Of a DNA stretch of 64,000 nucleotides, positions 39,561 to 48,218 are shown in pieces. How positions within the stretch are numbered: position 1 is the stretch's first letter; each line of letters starts with the position of its first letter. The notes beneath the pieces were generated by a model. That model searched no databases. It had not been told where the DNA came from and saw only the letters and a list, made by a program, of their open reading frames with translations. This stretch comes from Tubiluchus corallicola (taxonomy: Eukaryota > Priapulida > Priapulimorpha > Priapulimorphida > Tubiluchidae), in the NCBI GenBank assembly GCA_030141605.1, contig JAQGDQ010002408.1, positions 1 to 64,000 of the forward strand, read 5' to 3'. The translations under genes and the position numbers were made by a program.

Positions 39561-40736
39561 CTAAATATTGTATAGCCATATTAAAGGGTTTCTTATAGGC
39601 AAATTTCTTATGACCTCTTGCACTTGGGGGTTGTGTTCTAAGGCTTTCCATATCTCGTAGTGTTTTTCATTGTTAAAGGCGTTTGCCGCAAAAATAAGAT
39701 AAGGCTGTGCCACAGGCCAGTTTTCCCAATACATCACATCGGGTTTTAATTTCCATTTACTTTTGTCTTCTACAAATGGGGTTAAAAACTCTACTCCTTT
39801 TTTAATGTTTCTTCCATCAGGTAGTGCGTATTGCCATAGGTTATCATCTTCTGTCGATAGTATTTGACAAACAGTTGCCATTGCATCTAAGTTGAATAGT
39901 GAGTAGCCATAAGGCTTGGTTCTTCTCAACTCTCGTGGGAAGCCTCCATCCGTGGCCATTTGGTGTAGAAGAATGTTTTTATATTGTTCCTTACAAAATT
40001 GAAGGGTTTTTTTGTCATCTGCTAACTTAGCATAAGATGCTACTTGCATTACCCAACAAGTTCCGTGATTGTTGTCTCTGTCTCGTTCTTTGATACCATA
40101 TTCGTGGGTCTTTAGCCAGTTTATGAATTGTTGAAACCATTGCTTTACTTCCTCTAAATAGTCTGTATCTAATGCATCCATTTTTTGAAGTATGAAAGCA
40201 CTTTGGGCTACTTCCATTAAGTGTATGGCGTCAATAATACCAAAATTCCTTCCTGTATATTTTCCTATAACTGCCTGTGAGTAAAGCATATGGGGGTTCA
40301 TTTTTGTGTCGGCATTGACAAACCACGCATTCAAGTGCTTTTTAATGTGTTCTATATATGTTTTGTCCTTGTTGATAATATAGGCGGAGGTTAAAGTGCC
40401 AACAACACGATTTAGTCTTATCATTGCTAATCTATGGGCAACAAAATTGTCGGGGTTGGTTAGTCCATCTCTACTTCTGTAGGGACCTGTAGGGTTGTTA
40501 GGGTCTGGCCAAAAATAGTCTGCTTCAGAGTAAAAGTCGTTTTTTCCGCCTGCACTTCTCTCGCAGTATTCTGCGGTAATGGTTATTGGCTCTTGTTGTA
40601 ATGCCCATTTGCTATTTGCTAATATAGATGGCTTCAATACTTCTTGTGCTTTATAAAATATTTCGGTCTGTTTTTTTTCTGTTTTACAGAATTGAAGGAT
40701 AATTAGAAATAGCAATAATATCTTAAATTTCTTCAT
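39561..40736 (-). CDS. alginate lyase family protein (PF05426-type, possibly PL38), copy A
   Basis: 391 residues. The N-terminus (LLLFLIILQFCKTEKKQ) is a signal sequence with a weak lipobox (C17). The alpha-helical toroid follows, with conserved WPDPNNPTGPYRSRDG (about 76-91), the NPHMLYSQA segment, and the NNHGTCW motif (N222, N223, H224) that carries the neutralising and catalytic residues in this superfamily. Members cut polyuronates by beta-elimination, leaving an unsaturated uronic acid at the new end. Whether it acts on alginate, glucuronan or another uronate polymer cannot be told. It is a paralogue of copy B (48219-49403): both ends are almost identical in DNA while the middle has diverged. 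A GH88 relic follows in the same frame. Confidence 0.82.
   Translation of the reverse strand: MKKFKILLLFLIILQFCKTEKKQTEIFYKAQEVLKPSILANSKWALQQEPITITAEYCERSAGGKNDFYSEADYFWPDPNNPTGPYRSRDGLTNPDNFVAHRLAMIRLNRVVGTLTSAYIINKDKTYIEHIKKHLNAWFVNADTKMNPHMLYSQAVIGKYTGRNFGIIDAIHLMEVAQSAFILQKMDALDTDYLEEVKQWFQQFINWLKTHEYGIKERDRDNNHGTCWVMQVASYAKLADDKKTLQFCKEQYKNILLHQMATDGGFPRELRRTKPYGYSLFNLDAMATVCQILSTEDDNLWQYALPDGRNIKKGVEFLTPFVEDKSKWKLKPDVMYWENWPVAQPYLIFAANAFNNEKHYEIWKALEHNPQVQEVIRNLPIRNPLIWLYNI
39571..39866. repeat. near-identical tract shared with 48226-48521 (lyase 3' ends)
   Basis: About 296 bp with three mismatches by eye to 48226-48521, a constant offset of 8655. Beyond 39866 the two lyase genes diverge. 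Confidence 0.85.
40576..40696. repeat. identical tract shared with 49234-49354 (lyase 5' ends)
   Basis: 121 bp identical to 49234-49354 by eye, offset 8658. It encodes the start of the mature lyase. Divergence resumes on both sides. Confidence 0.85.
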
Positions 40737-40888
40737 TTTATTTTAACCGAATTAAGATTGATAATAATTAGTATATAAATTATTTAGAAGATAATTTTCT
40801 TTCCAAAACTTTAAGATCAAAGTCGTTTTTGGACTAAGAATTAAAGTTTTTTCTACTTTTTATTACCTTTTTTATGATTGTCAAGTAA

Positions 40889-41425
40889 TTATTCGATGTT
40901 AATAAATACTGTTTTTAATCCTTCGGACTTTACAGAAACTATACTTTTTCCTTCTTTGTGTTTTAAGCCTATTTTGGCTCGCCCATTGTATAACTGCACT
41001 TTTAATGCTCCTGTTGATGTGCCAAGGTTTCCAAGTAATGTGCCATCTCCAGTTATGTCGAACTCTACAAAGTTTTTAGCATCAAGGCATTGAATATCTT
41101 TATTGTCTTTAGCTATTACTTCTATCCAATATTCGTTTTCTGCTTTGTAATACTTGCTTATTTCTAGTTTGGATGGTTTGTCCCATTTATTTGTTTGATA
41201 ATTTTGTATTATATTATCGGTAGCCACTGGTTTATTTTTTTTGAATCCAATGGTTTTTATTTCATTTTGTCCTTCTTTGAGTTGCACGTTCCACCTTAGT
41301 CCTGCTGCAGGATAGTCTTGTGAGTTTCTTTTTTTCTTACCATAGCTTTTGCCGTTTACTATCAATTCTGCTTCTTCACAGTTTGAATAAACTTTTATTA
41401 ACTTTTTTCGTTTGCTTCTCCCCAC
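40889..41425 (-). CDS. C-terminal fragment of a frameshifted GH2 gene (DUF4982-type and Ig-like domains)
   Basis: 178 residues in the frame next to that of the preceding GH2 gene. The real coding starts at about KKLIKVYSNCEEAELIVNG, a DUF4982-like domain that in intact relatives follows the TIM barrel (compare NLERVELFLNGVSL in the GH2 protein at 36806-39451). An immunoglobulin-like region (about 80-178, FDITGDGTLLGNLG) follows. The first residues (MGRSKR) are an out-of-frame reading of the barrel's end. Restoring one A to the A6 run at the junction would join the two frames, so I read this as the tail of the gene at 41398-43392. It has no signal peptide and would not be secreted alone. Confidence 0.8.
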   Translation of the reverse strand: MGRSKRKKLIKVYSNCEEAELIVNGKSYGKKKRNSQDYPAAGLRWNVQLKEGQNEIKTIGFKKNKPVATDNIIQNYQTNKWDKPSKLEISKYYKAENEYWIEVIAKDNKDIQCLDAKNFVEFDITGDGTLLGNLGTSTGALKVQLYNGRAKIGLKHKEGKSIVSVKSEGLKTVFINIE

Positions 41426-43392
41426 CTTGTTTTAAAAGTATGTCCATAAATATGTGCCATTGGTTTTCCTGTCCAGTAGGATTGAAAAACATAGTATGCT
41501 TCTTTTTTGGTAAGGTCTCGTTCAACTACTCCTTTTTGATTTACATATGGCACAGGATTTTCAGGGCGAAGGGGTGTGGAAAAGTCTTTGAAAGGCCAAT
41601 AGGCTGTTCCTGTTAGCCAAGGCATCGTTTCTTGTTCTTTTAAGTGCCAATCTATCAGGTTACAAGCATAAGTTTCTGACCAATCTCCATCTTTTGATGC
41701 TCTTGGGTCTCCTCCAACCAAGGAAGCGTCTCCGTCTCGTTCATCTGCTTCTCCAGTTTTTATATTTTCTAAATTTTTGTCAGGGTTTTCAGAGTGTCTC
41801 CTTGCGTGATTGCTTGCTCCCCATTCTACGTGTAAGAAATGGTTTACCTTTTCTATTTCTTTACGAGATACTTCTTTGTAGTCAGTAAATTTTCCTCTGT
41901 ACCATCCTGCCCATATTGAGGGAGAATATACATCTACGATATCTGCACAGAAAGTGCAACGACGAATAGCCGTTTTTCTGCTATCATCTAAGCTGTGGGA
42001 TAGGTCGTTCAGCTCTTTCATAAAGGTTCGTATTTTTTCTTCATCGAAGTTTTCTTTAGTAAATTCAGGGAAGTCGTTAGGCCAGTCATTTTCATTTCCT
42101 AACCCCCAAATAATTACAGAAGGGTGGTTTTTATGCTGTGTTATCATATTGACAAGCATTCTTTTGGCTTGCTGTTGGTATTTTTCACCTCCCAGTCCTC
42201 CTCTACACCAGGGAATTTCTTCCCATACCAGTATTCCAAGGCTATCGCATAGGTTGAGTATGATTCTTGATTGCTGATAATGACCTAAACGAATAAAGTT
42301 AACTCCCATTTCTTTCATCATTATCATTTCTTCTCGCATCATTTCTTCTGTCATAGCAGCAGCAACACTTGTGTGGTCTTCGTGCCTATGTGTTCCTCTC
42401 AACAATAATCTTTCTCCATTTAATTTAAAAGGTCCTTTTTCTATAAACTCAAAATGTCTTATCCCAAAATTGTCTTTATATTCTTCTATTCCTTTTGGGT
42501 TCTCAATTTTAACAACACACTGGTATAAATTAGGGTTTTCAGGCGACCATAAGTTTGGTTTTTTTATAACAAATGATGTTGAAAATGTGTTGTTCTTAAC
42601 TTGAGAAGAAGGTATGTCTATAGTTTGTATTTTTTTATTATTGGGAGAGTGGATTTCTATTTTAATGTTTTTGGTTGGTACATTTTGCGGATTGTATAAT
42701 GTTCCTTCTATTTTTACTTGACTTTTTTTACTTTGTGCATCAACACTAGGGTTAATGGCTAAGTTTTTTATACTTACTTCATTAACATATACCAAGTTTA
42801 AATAACGGTGTATTCCTCCATATAGGTTAAAGTCGGATAAGTCAGAGGGTATCATTTCTAAGTCGCGGGAGTTATCACAACGAATAATAATGGGTATTTT
42901 CCCTTCATAGTCTTTATCAAATCTTTCGTGTTTTTTAAATTCTTCTACAGCTTCTGTAATATCTATTGTCCATTCGTCATAGCCTCCAATATGTTCTCCT
43001 ACTTTTGTAGTATAGATATATATTTCTGTTTTTTGCCCAGCTCCTTCAAAGTGCAATAGTGTTCTTCCGTTTTTATATGGGTTGTCAATCTGTATAGTTG
43101 TCTTATACCAGCCCGGCCCTTGGTAATAGTTCGTATAAGGGTCTACAGCATCAAAATCGTTGAAACAATGAGGTAGTTTCACATCCTTCCAAAGTGGGAC
43201 TGATTCGGGGGAAGATGATTTTGAGGTATTGGATGTTTTTGGCACTTTGGGTAAACGAACTGCTTCCCAAATACCTCCTAAGTCACTTTTTAAAAATTCC
43301 CAGTCATTCTCTAATCGGGTACTATTGGTCTGTGATTTCCCATTAGATATATATAAAATCATTACAATGAAGAAGAATAACTTAATTCTCAT
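41398..43392 (-). CDS. glycoside hydrolase family 2 catalytic part (probable beta-galactosidase), frameshifted near the 3' end
   Basis: 664 residues with a signal peptide (1-20). The GH2 sugar-binding domain is at about 25-205, the immunoglobulin-like domain at 210-315 and the TIM barrel at 320-650. The proton donor is E434 (IIWGLGNEN) and the nucleophile E523 (LHVEWGA). The frame ends at GHTFKTRWGEANEKS, just after an A6 run, and the expected DUF4982-type tail is read in the next frame from 41398-41425 downwards. The catalytic residues are intact, so the truncated enzyme might still fold. It follows SusD2 by 89 bases. Sequencing error, mutation and slippage at the A run are all possible explanations. 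Confidence 0.85.
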   Translation of the reverse strand: MRIKLFFFIVMILYISNGKSQTNSTRLENDWEFLKSDLGGIWEAVRLPKVPKTSNTSKSSSPESVPLWKDVKLPHCFNDFDAVDPYTNYYQGPGWYKTTIQIDNPYKNGRTLLHFEGAGQKTEIYIYTTKVGEHIGGYDEWTIDITEAVEEFKKHERFDKDYEGKIPIIIRCDNSRDLEMIPSDLSDFNLYGGIHRYLNLVYVNEVSIKNLAINPSVDAQSKKSQVKIEGTLYNPQNVPTKNIKIEIHSPNNKKIQTIDIPSSQVKNNTFSTSFVIKKPNLWSPENPNLYQCVVKIENPKGIEEYKDNFGIRHFEFIEKGPFKLNGERLLLRGTHRHEDHTSVAAAMTEEMMREEMIMMKEMGVNFIRLGHYQQSRIILNLCDSLGILVWEEIPWCRGGLGGEKYQQQAKRMLVNMITQHKNHPSVIIWGLGNENDWPNDFPEFTKENFDEEKIRTFMKELNDLSHSLDDSRKTAIRRCTFCADIVDVYSPSIWAGWYRGKFTDYKEVSRKEIEKVNHFLHVEWGASNHARRHSENPDKNLENIKTGEADERDGDASLVGGDPRASKDGDWSETYACNLIDWHLKEQETMPWLTGTAYWPFKDFSTPLRPENPVPYVNQKGVVERDLTKKEAYYVFQSYWTGKPMAHIYGHTFKTRWGEANEKS

Positions 43393-43481
43393 CTGTTTAT
43401 ATGTTTGGCATTTAAATTATAAAAAGCTGCTGATAGCTCTACTAAGTAAGCAGGATAGTTTTTTTATCTTTATTTATTAGT

Positions 43482-44999
43482 TTAATATCCTGTGTTATTT
43501 GGAAGTAGATTTGGGTTTCTCAGTATTTCAGAATTAGGTATTGGTAATAGTTTATGTTTTGCAGGATTTATGTTGGTGTGCGTTTCAAGTCCTTCACTCC
43601 CAAAAACATTCGATAAATTATAATTATCGTACTTATGTCTTCTTATAAGGTCGTACCATCTTTTCCATTCGAATGCAAGTTCTATCCTCCGTTCTTCTAA
43701 AATATCGTTCCTTAGTTGTGTGTCGTCTCCATTGTTTGTAATATCTGGCGGATGGGTACGTGGTGTTCCGTCTGCATTTCTTGCTCTTTCTCTTATTTCG
43801 TTTACATAGGCAACTGCATCGGCTCCTCTACCTAATTCATTGAGGGCTTCTGCTGCTATTAGCAATACTTCTGCATATCTAAATATGATGTAATTGTAGT
43901 GAGAGGTTCTTCCATTGGCATCTGTCTTATCTCCTGTATGTTGCCATTTGGCAATATGAGGCCTCTTGATTTCAAATTCTGTATAATTTTTAGTAACGTC
44001 CTGATTGTTTTCTGTAAAAACCTCTTCTGTGAGAAAACTAACCTCTTTTCTATAATCTAAGTCATTGAAACTTTCAAATACTTTTAAAGATGGAACAACA
44101 ACACTCCATTTGTTTATTTTGGCTCCTTTGACACCTGTAATAGGGCTCATATAGTCTAGGTTATGGCGTCCGTCACGGGTGTTTGCTAAAAAATCGACAG
44201 CCCATATAGTTTCTTCTGTATCTCCATTTTCAGCTATCCATAAATCTTGAAAGTCTTCTACTAAACCTACATTAAAATCTCCTTTTTTGTCTATTACTAT
44301 TTTAGCGTTTTCATAGGCTTTTTCCCAATTTTCTTGGGTTAGGTAAATAGAGGCCAACAATGTATGTGCTGCTGCTTTTGAGGCTCTTGTTTTTGAGCTT
44401 CCATCGCCGTACTTGTCAGGCAACCAATTTACAGCTTCTTCACAATCAGCTATAATTTGACTATAGACTTCATTTGCTGGTGTTCTTGAAATCTGTGATA
44501 CTTCACTGGGGTTTGTTATAAGTTCTGTAATGAATGGAAGGTCTCCAAATAACCTTACTAAGTGATAGTAACATAATGCTCTTATTACTTTTGCTTCGTG
44601 GATAAGTGCTTTTTCTTCGTCTTCTTCCAATCCTACATTGGGAATTCCACTTATGGCTGCATTGCTAGCACTAATAGCTTTGTAAAGTTGAGGCCAAAAA
44701 AGAGAAATAAGCCCATTTTCAGATGTATGTGTAAAATTGTTTATTTCTTGCCTATATGCGGCTGTTCCGTTATCTCCTATATCTGCCATATCGCTAAGTA
44801 GTTGTAATGCTATGTTCATCTCTCTTCCATAAATATCTTGATGTGCGAGTTCTCCATAAGCACCAAATACTGCTGCTTCTGCATCAGCTTTTGTTTTGAA
44901 TAGGCTTTCGGGGTCTAATAAGCCAATAGGTTTTTCATCTAAGTTCATACAGCCTACAAAGAAGAAGGTTGTTATCAAATAATAAGTTACTTTTTTCAT
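43482..44999 (-). CDS. SusD/RagB family nutrient-binding outer membrane lipoprotein (pair 2)
   Basis: 505 residues. The lipobox FFFVGC places the acylated cysteine at residue 17, followed by MNLDEKPIGLLDPESLFKTKADAEAAVFGAYG, the classic SusD start. TPR-like helices (ALCYYHLVRLFGDLPFI) and the C-terminal RagB/SusD region (RYAEVLLIAAEALNELG, ILEERRIELAFEWKRWYDLIR, LLPIPNSEILRNPNL) are typical. It caps the SusC channel on the cell surface and binds oligosaccharide. It is 36 bases after SusC2. The glycan cannot be deduced from the sequence. Confidence 0.96.
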   Translation of the reverse strand: MKKVTYYLITTFFFVGCMNLDEKPIGLLDPESLFKTKADAEAAVFGAYGELAHQDIYGREMNIALQLLSDMADIGDNGTAAYRQEINNFTHTSENGLISLFWPQLYKAISASNAAISGIPNVGLEEDEEKALIHEAKVIRALCYYHLVRLFGDLPFITELITNPSEVSQISRTPANEVYSQIIADCEEAVNWLPDKYGDGSSKTRASKAAAHTLLASIYLTQENWEKAYENAKIVIDKKGDFNVGLVEDFQDLWIAENGDTEETIWAVDFLANTRDGRHNLDYMSPITGVKGAKINKWSVVVPSLKVFESFNDLDYRKEVSFLTEEVFTENNQDVTKNYTEFEIKRPHIAKWQHTGDKTDANGRTSHYNYIIFRYAEVLLIAAEALNELGRGADAVAYVNEIRERARNADGTPRTHPPDITNNGDDTQLRNDILEERRIELAFEWKRWYDLIRRHKYDNYNLSNVFGSEGLETHTNINPAKHKLLPIPNSEILRNPNLLPNNTGY

Positions 45000-45035
45000 C
45001 TTAGTGCCATTTTTAGGGTTAATACAATTCAGGGC

Positions 45036-48000
45036 TTAAAAGTTTACATTCATACCAAAAGTGTATGTTCTAATAGCAGGATAGCTTCCATAATCCATTC
45101 CTATATTTTTATTTGACCTTGCATTGTCATTAGAACGGTAGCTTATTTCAGGGTCATATCCTTTGTATTTTGTAAATGTTAGTAAATTTTGAGCGCTTGC
45201 ATAAAATCTTACTTGGCTAAATGCTTTAAGCCTTTTTAGTATCTTTTCTGGAAGGTTGTAGCCTAATGCTAAATTTTTCAGTCTAATATATGAGCCATCT
45301 TCAACCCACCTTGAAGATATTGTTGGGCTATGGTTGGCTGCTCGTGGCACTTCGTTACTGGGATTGCTAGGAGTCCATCTATCTAAAGCAGCAGTTGTTT
45401 GGTTGGCTCGGCCTGATATTTGCTCTAATTCAAGTCGTGTGACATTTAATACATCATTACCTATTACGGCTTGGAAAAATATGTTTAAGTCAAAATTTTT
45501 GTAGGAAAGGGTATTGTTTAGTCCCCAAATATAGTCGGGGTGGGGGTTACCTATGATTGTCCTATCTCCTTCATCTATTTTACCATCACCATTAATATCT
45601 TTGTATTTAATATCTCCGGGTTGTTTGTCCGGTTCTAACGAGAAGTCATCTCCTTCTTGGTAAATCCCATCCCATGCATATCCCCAAAATGCACCTACAA
45701 CTTCTCCTTCTCTTAATATTTGTGAGATTCGTGAGTCTCCCGGAAACAAATGACCTGGGATATCTCCATAAAATATATCTCCTCCAGCTAATTCTGTTAT
45801 TTTATTTCTATTGAATGATATGTTAAAATCTGTAGTCCACTGAAATTTGTTAATAAAGTTTCTTGTGGTTATGGCCAGTTCTAAACCTTTATTTTGAACT
45901 GCTCCAATATTGGTAAGCATTGTATTATATCCAGTATATCGAGGGAGTGGCAATTCATAGAGCAAGTCTTTGGTGTTCATTAAGTAGTAATCTGTTGTTA
46001 TGTTTATTCTATTTTGAAGGAGACCTATATCTATTCCTATGTTGTATTGTTGTGTTTGTTCCCAAGTTAAATCACTATTAGCTAGTGCTGTGGGGCTGAT
46101 GGCAACAACAGTCGTTCCGTCTATAACCGTTAATACATCGCTAAACTTTGCAAGAGATTGGTAGCTCCCTATGTCAGTATTTCCTGTAATGCCATAACTT
46201 AATCTAAATTTTAAGGAGCTAATTGTGTTAAAGTTCTTCAAGAATTCTTCTTCTTTTATATTCCAAGCCAGTGCTGCTGATGGAAAGAATGCCCATTTGT
46301 TGTTTTGTCCAAATCGTGAAGATCCATCATACCTCCCTGTAACGGTCAAAAGATATTTGCTGTCAAAGTTGTAATTTAGTCTTCCATACCAAGAGGCTAA
46401 TTCCCATTCGGTAAGTTCAGAGGAGGGTTGTTGGTAATTAGCACCTCCTCCTAAGTTCCAAAAACTGTAATTGTCTGTTATAAAACTCCAGTTTTCTGCT
46501 TCCCATGTTTCTACTATTGATTGTTGGTAAGAGTATCCAAGTAGTGCAGATAAGGTATGTTGTTCGTTTATTTTTTTTGTATAGTTGAGGTAGTTCTCAT
46601 TGAGCAAATTAGTATTTTTTCTACCTTCTATAGAGGCTTTCCCATTTACATTTTCTGCATCTAATAATGTTCGAGGTATAAATTCTCCTATTCTTCTGTT
46701 ATAAATATTAGTTCCTAAGCTTACTCTTAGTCTTAATTCGTCTGAAATATCATATTCTCCAAAAAGATTTATTTGTGTTCTGTCTATAATTTTTTCGTTT
46801 ATTCTTTCCGTTGCAATAGCATAAGGGTTGTCTATTGGGTCGCTGATTTCATTACGAGTAAAGTTGCCGTTGGCATCATAAATTCCTAATGTGGGTACAA
46901 ATTTAAGAGCCGAAGAGATTACTCCTGTAGTAGGTCCTCCTGAACTTTCTTGAGTTCTCACTCCATTTGTATTAGTACGTCTAATTTGTATATTGCTTCC
47001 TATTTTTAATTTGTCGCTGGCTTGAAAATTAAGATTGTTTACTAATGAAATTCTGTTAAAATCTGAATTGATAACTATTCCTTTGTTCCCAAAATAAGTT
47101 GTTGACAAGTAATAGGTTACCTTATCGCTTCCTCCCGAAAAGGATAATTGATAGTTTTGAATGGAACCTTGTCTAAATATTTCATCTTGCCAGTCGGTAT
47201 CTTCATATTCTGAAGCAGGTAGGGTATATCTAGGTGGTTCTTCTATGTTGTCGGACCAGTCGTTCATATATTCTATGAATTGTTCTGTGTTTAGGAGGTC
47301 TATTGTTTTAGTTATTTCTTGGATAGATGTAGAGACATTGAAACTTATTTGTGATTTTCCTATTTTTCCTGATTTTGTTGTAACGAGTACAACTCCGTTG
47401 GCACCTCTTGAACCGTATATGGCAGTTGAAGAGGCATCTTTTAGTATTTCTATTGATTGAATGTCTTCTGGAGGTGGTAGGCTACCTCCTGCAAACCCAT
47501 CTACTACGTATAGGGGGTCGCTACTTGCATTGATTGAAGTAGCACCACGTATTCTTATTTTCATATCGCCTCCTGGCTCTCCGCTGTTTGCACTAGTTAC
47601 CATTACTCCTGATGCTCTACCTTGCAATGCTTGTGTTATTCCTGATGCTGGGTAGGCGTTAATATCTTCGGACGACACAGATGATAGTGAGCCAGTTAAA
47701 TCACTCTTTTTTTGTATTCCGTATCCAATGGCTACCACTTCGTCTAATCCTATTGCACCAGATTCCATTACAACATTTATTTTTGTCTGTTTTTGTATAG
47801 GAATTTCTTGACTTTTCATACCTACAAAAGAAAATATAAGTGTCCCTTCACTGTTGGGAACAGTTATGGTATATTCTCCGTTAGGGTTGCTTATAGTTCC
47901 TGTTGTAGTTCCTTTAACTAAGATAGTTACTCCGGGTAAGTCTTGTCCGTCTGAATCAACAACTTGTCCTGTTATTTCTATGCTTTGTGCCTTTAAATAG

Positions 48001-48047
48001 TTAGTGAATAATAAAGTTATTATCAAGTAAAAGAATAGTTTTTTCAT
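45036..48047 (-). CDS. SusC/RagA family TonB-linked outer membrane transporter (pair 2)
   Basis: 1003 residues. It has a signal peptide (1-20), a carboxypeptidase-regulatory-like domain (about 22-105, GQVVDSDGQDLPGVTILVKG), the SusC signature LDEVVAIGYGIQKKSDLTGS, and a TonB plug (about 115-225, with DPLYVVDGFAGG and STAIYGSRGANGVVLVTTK). A 22-strand barrel ends in an aromatic residue (NVNF). With SusD2 it imports oligosaccharides in a TonB-dependent way. A LacI-type operator-like palindrome lies 45 bases upstream, suggesting separate control of this second SusCD unit within the longer gene block. Confidence 0.97.
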   Translation of the reverse strand: MKKLFFYLIITLLFTNYLKAQSIEITGQVVDSDGQDLPGVTILVKGTTTGTISNPNGEYTITVPNSEGTLIFSFVGMKSQEIPIQKQTKINVVMESGAIGLDEVVAIGYGIQKKSDLTGSLSSVSSEDINAYPASGITQALQGRASGVMVTSANSGEPGGDMKIRIRGATSINASSDPLYVVDGFAGGSLPPPEDIQSIEILKDASSTAIYGSRGANGVVLVTTKSGKIGKSQISFNVSTSIQEITKTIDLLNTEQFIEYMNDWSDNIEEPPRYTLPASEYEDTDWQDEIFRQGSIQNYQLSFSGGSDKVTYYLSTTYFGNKGIVINSDFNRISLVNNLNFQASDKLKIGSNIQIRRTNTNGVRTQESSGGPTTGVISSALKFVPTLGIYDANGNFTRNEISDPIDNPYAIATERINEKIIDRTQINLFGEYDISDELRLRVSLGTNIYNRRIGEFIPRTLLDAENVNGKASIEGRKNTNLLNENYLNYTKKINEQHTLSALLGYSYQQSIVETWEAENWSFITDNYSFWNLGGGANYQQPSSELTEWELASWYGRLNYNFDSKYLLTVTGRYDGSSRFGQNNKWAFFPSAALAWNIKEEEFLKNFNTISSLKFRLSYGITGNTDIGSYQSLAKFSDVLTVIDGTTVVAISPTALANSDLTWEQTQQYNIGIDIGLLQNRINITTDYYLMNTKDLLYELPLPRYTGYNTMLTNIGAVQNKGLELAITTRNFINKFQWTTDFNISFNRNKITELAGGDIFYGDIPGHLFPGDSRISQILREGEVVGAFWGYAWDGIYQEGDDFSLEPDKQPGDIKYKDINGDGKIDEGDRTIIGNPHPDYIWGLNNTLSYKNFDLNIFFQAVIGNDVLNVTRLELEQISGRANQTTAALDRWTPSNPSNEVPRAANHSPTISSRWVEDGSYIRLKNLALGYNLPEKILKRLKAFSQVRFYASAQNLLTFTKYKGYDPEISYRSNDNARSNKNIGMDYGSYPAIRTYTFGMNVNF

Positions 48048-48091
48048 AATGTTCGTTTTTTACTGACTTTTTATTTATGTATACAAAATGC

Positions 48092-48103
48092 GTGAGCGTT
48101 CAC
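48092..48103. promoter_or_regulatory. LacI-type operator-like palindrome upstream of SusC2
   Basis: GTGAGCGTTCAC (minus strand GTGAACGCTCAC) is a 12-bp near-perfect palindrome centred on CG, as in LacI/GalR-family operators. On the minus strand a TTTG lies just upstream and a GCATTTTG, resembling a poor -7 box, just downstream. The palindrome would then sit in a promoter spacer of about 23 bases, 45 bases from the ATG at 48047. Confidence 0.45.
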
Positions 48104-48218
48104 ATTGTAATTTGCAAATATAATATACACAAATGCTTTCTCCAAAAAAAAAAGTACTTTTATATTACAAAGTTTAATGCTTATTATATGTTTCGTTTTT
48201 TTATAAAAATTGTATTGG

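Noticed and set aside
43427-43453. Weak CTGCT/AGCAG pairing between SusD2 and the GH2 gene, considered as a PUL attenuator
   Set aside because: Only five base pairs with a 17-base loop; too weak to claim although a T-rich stretch follows on the minus strand.
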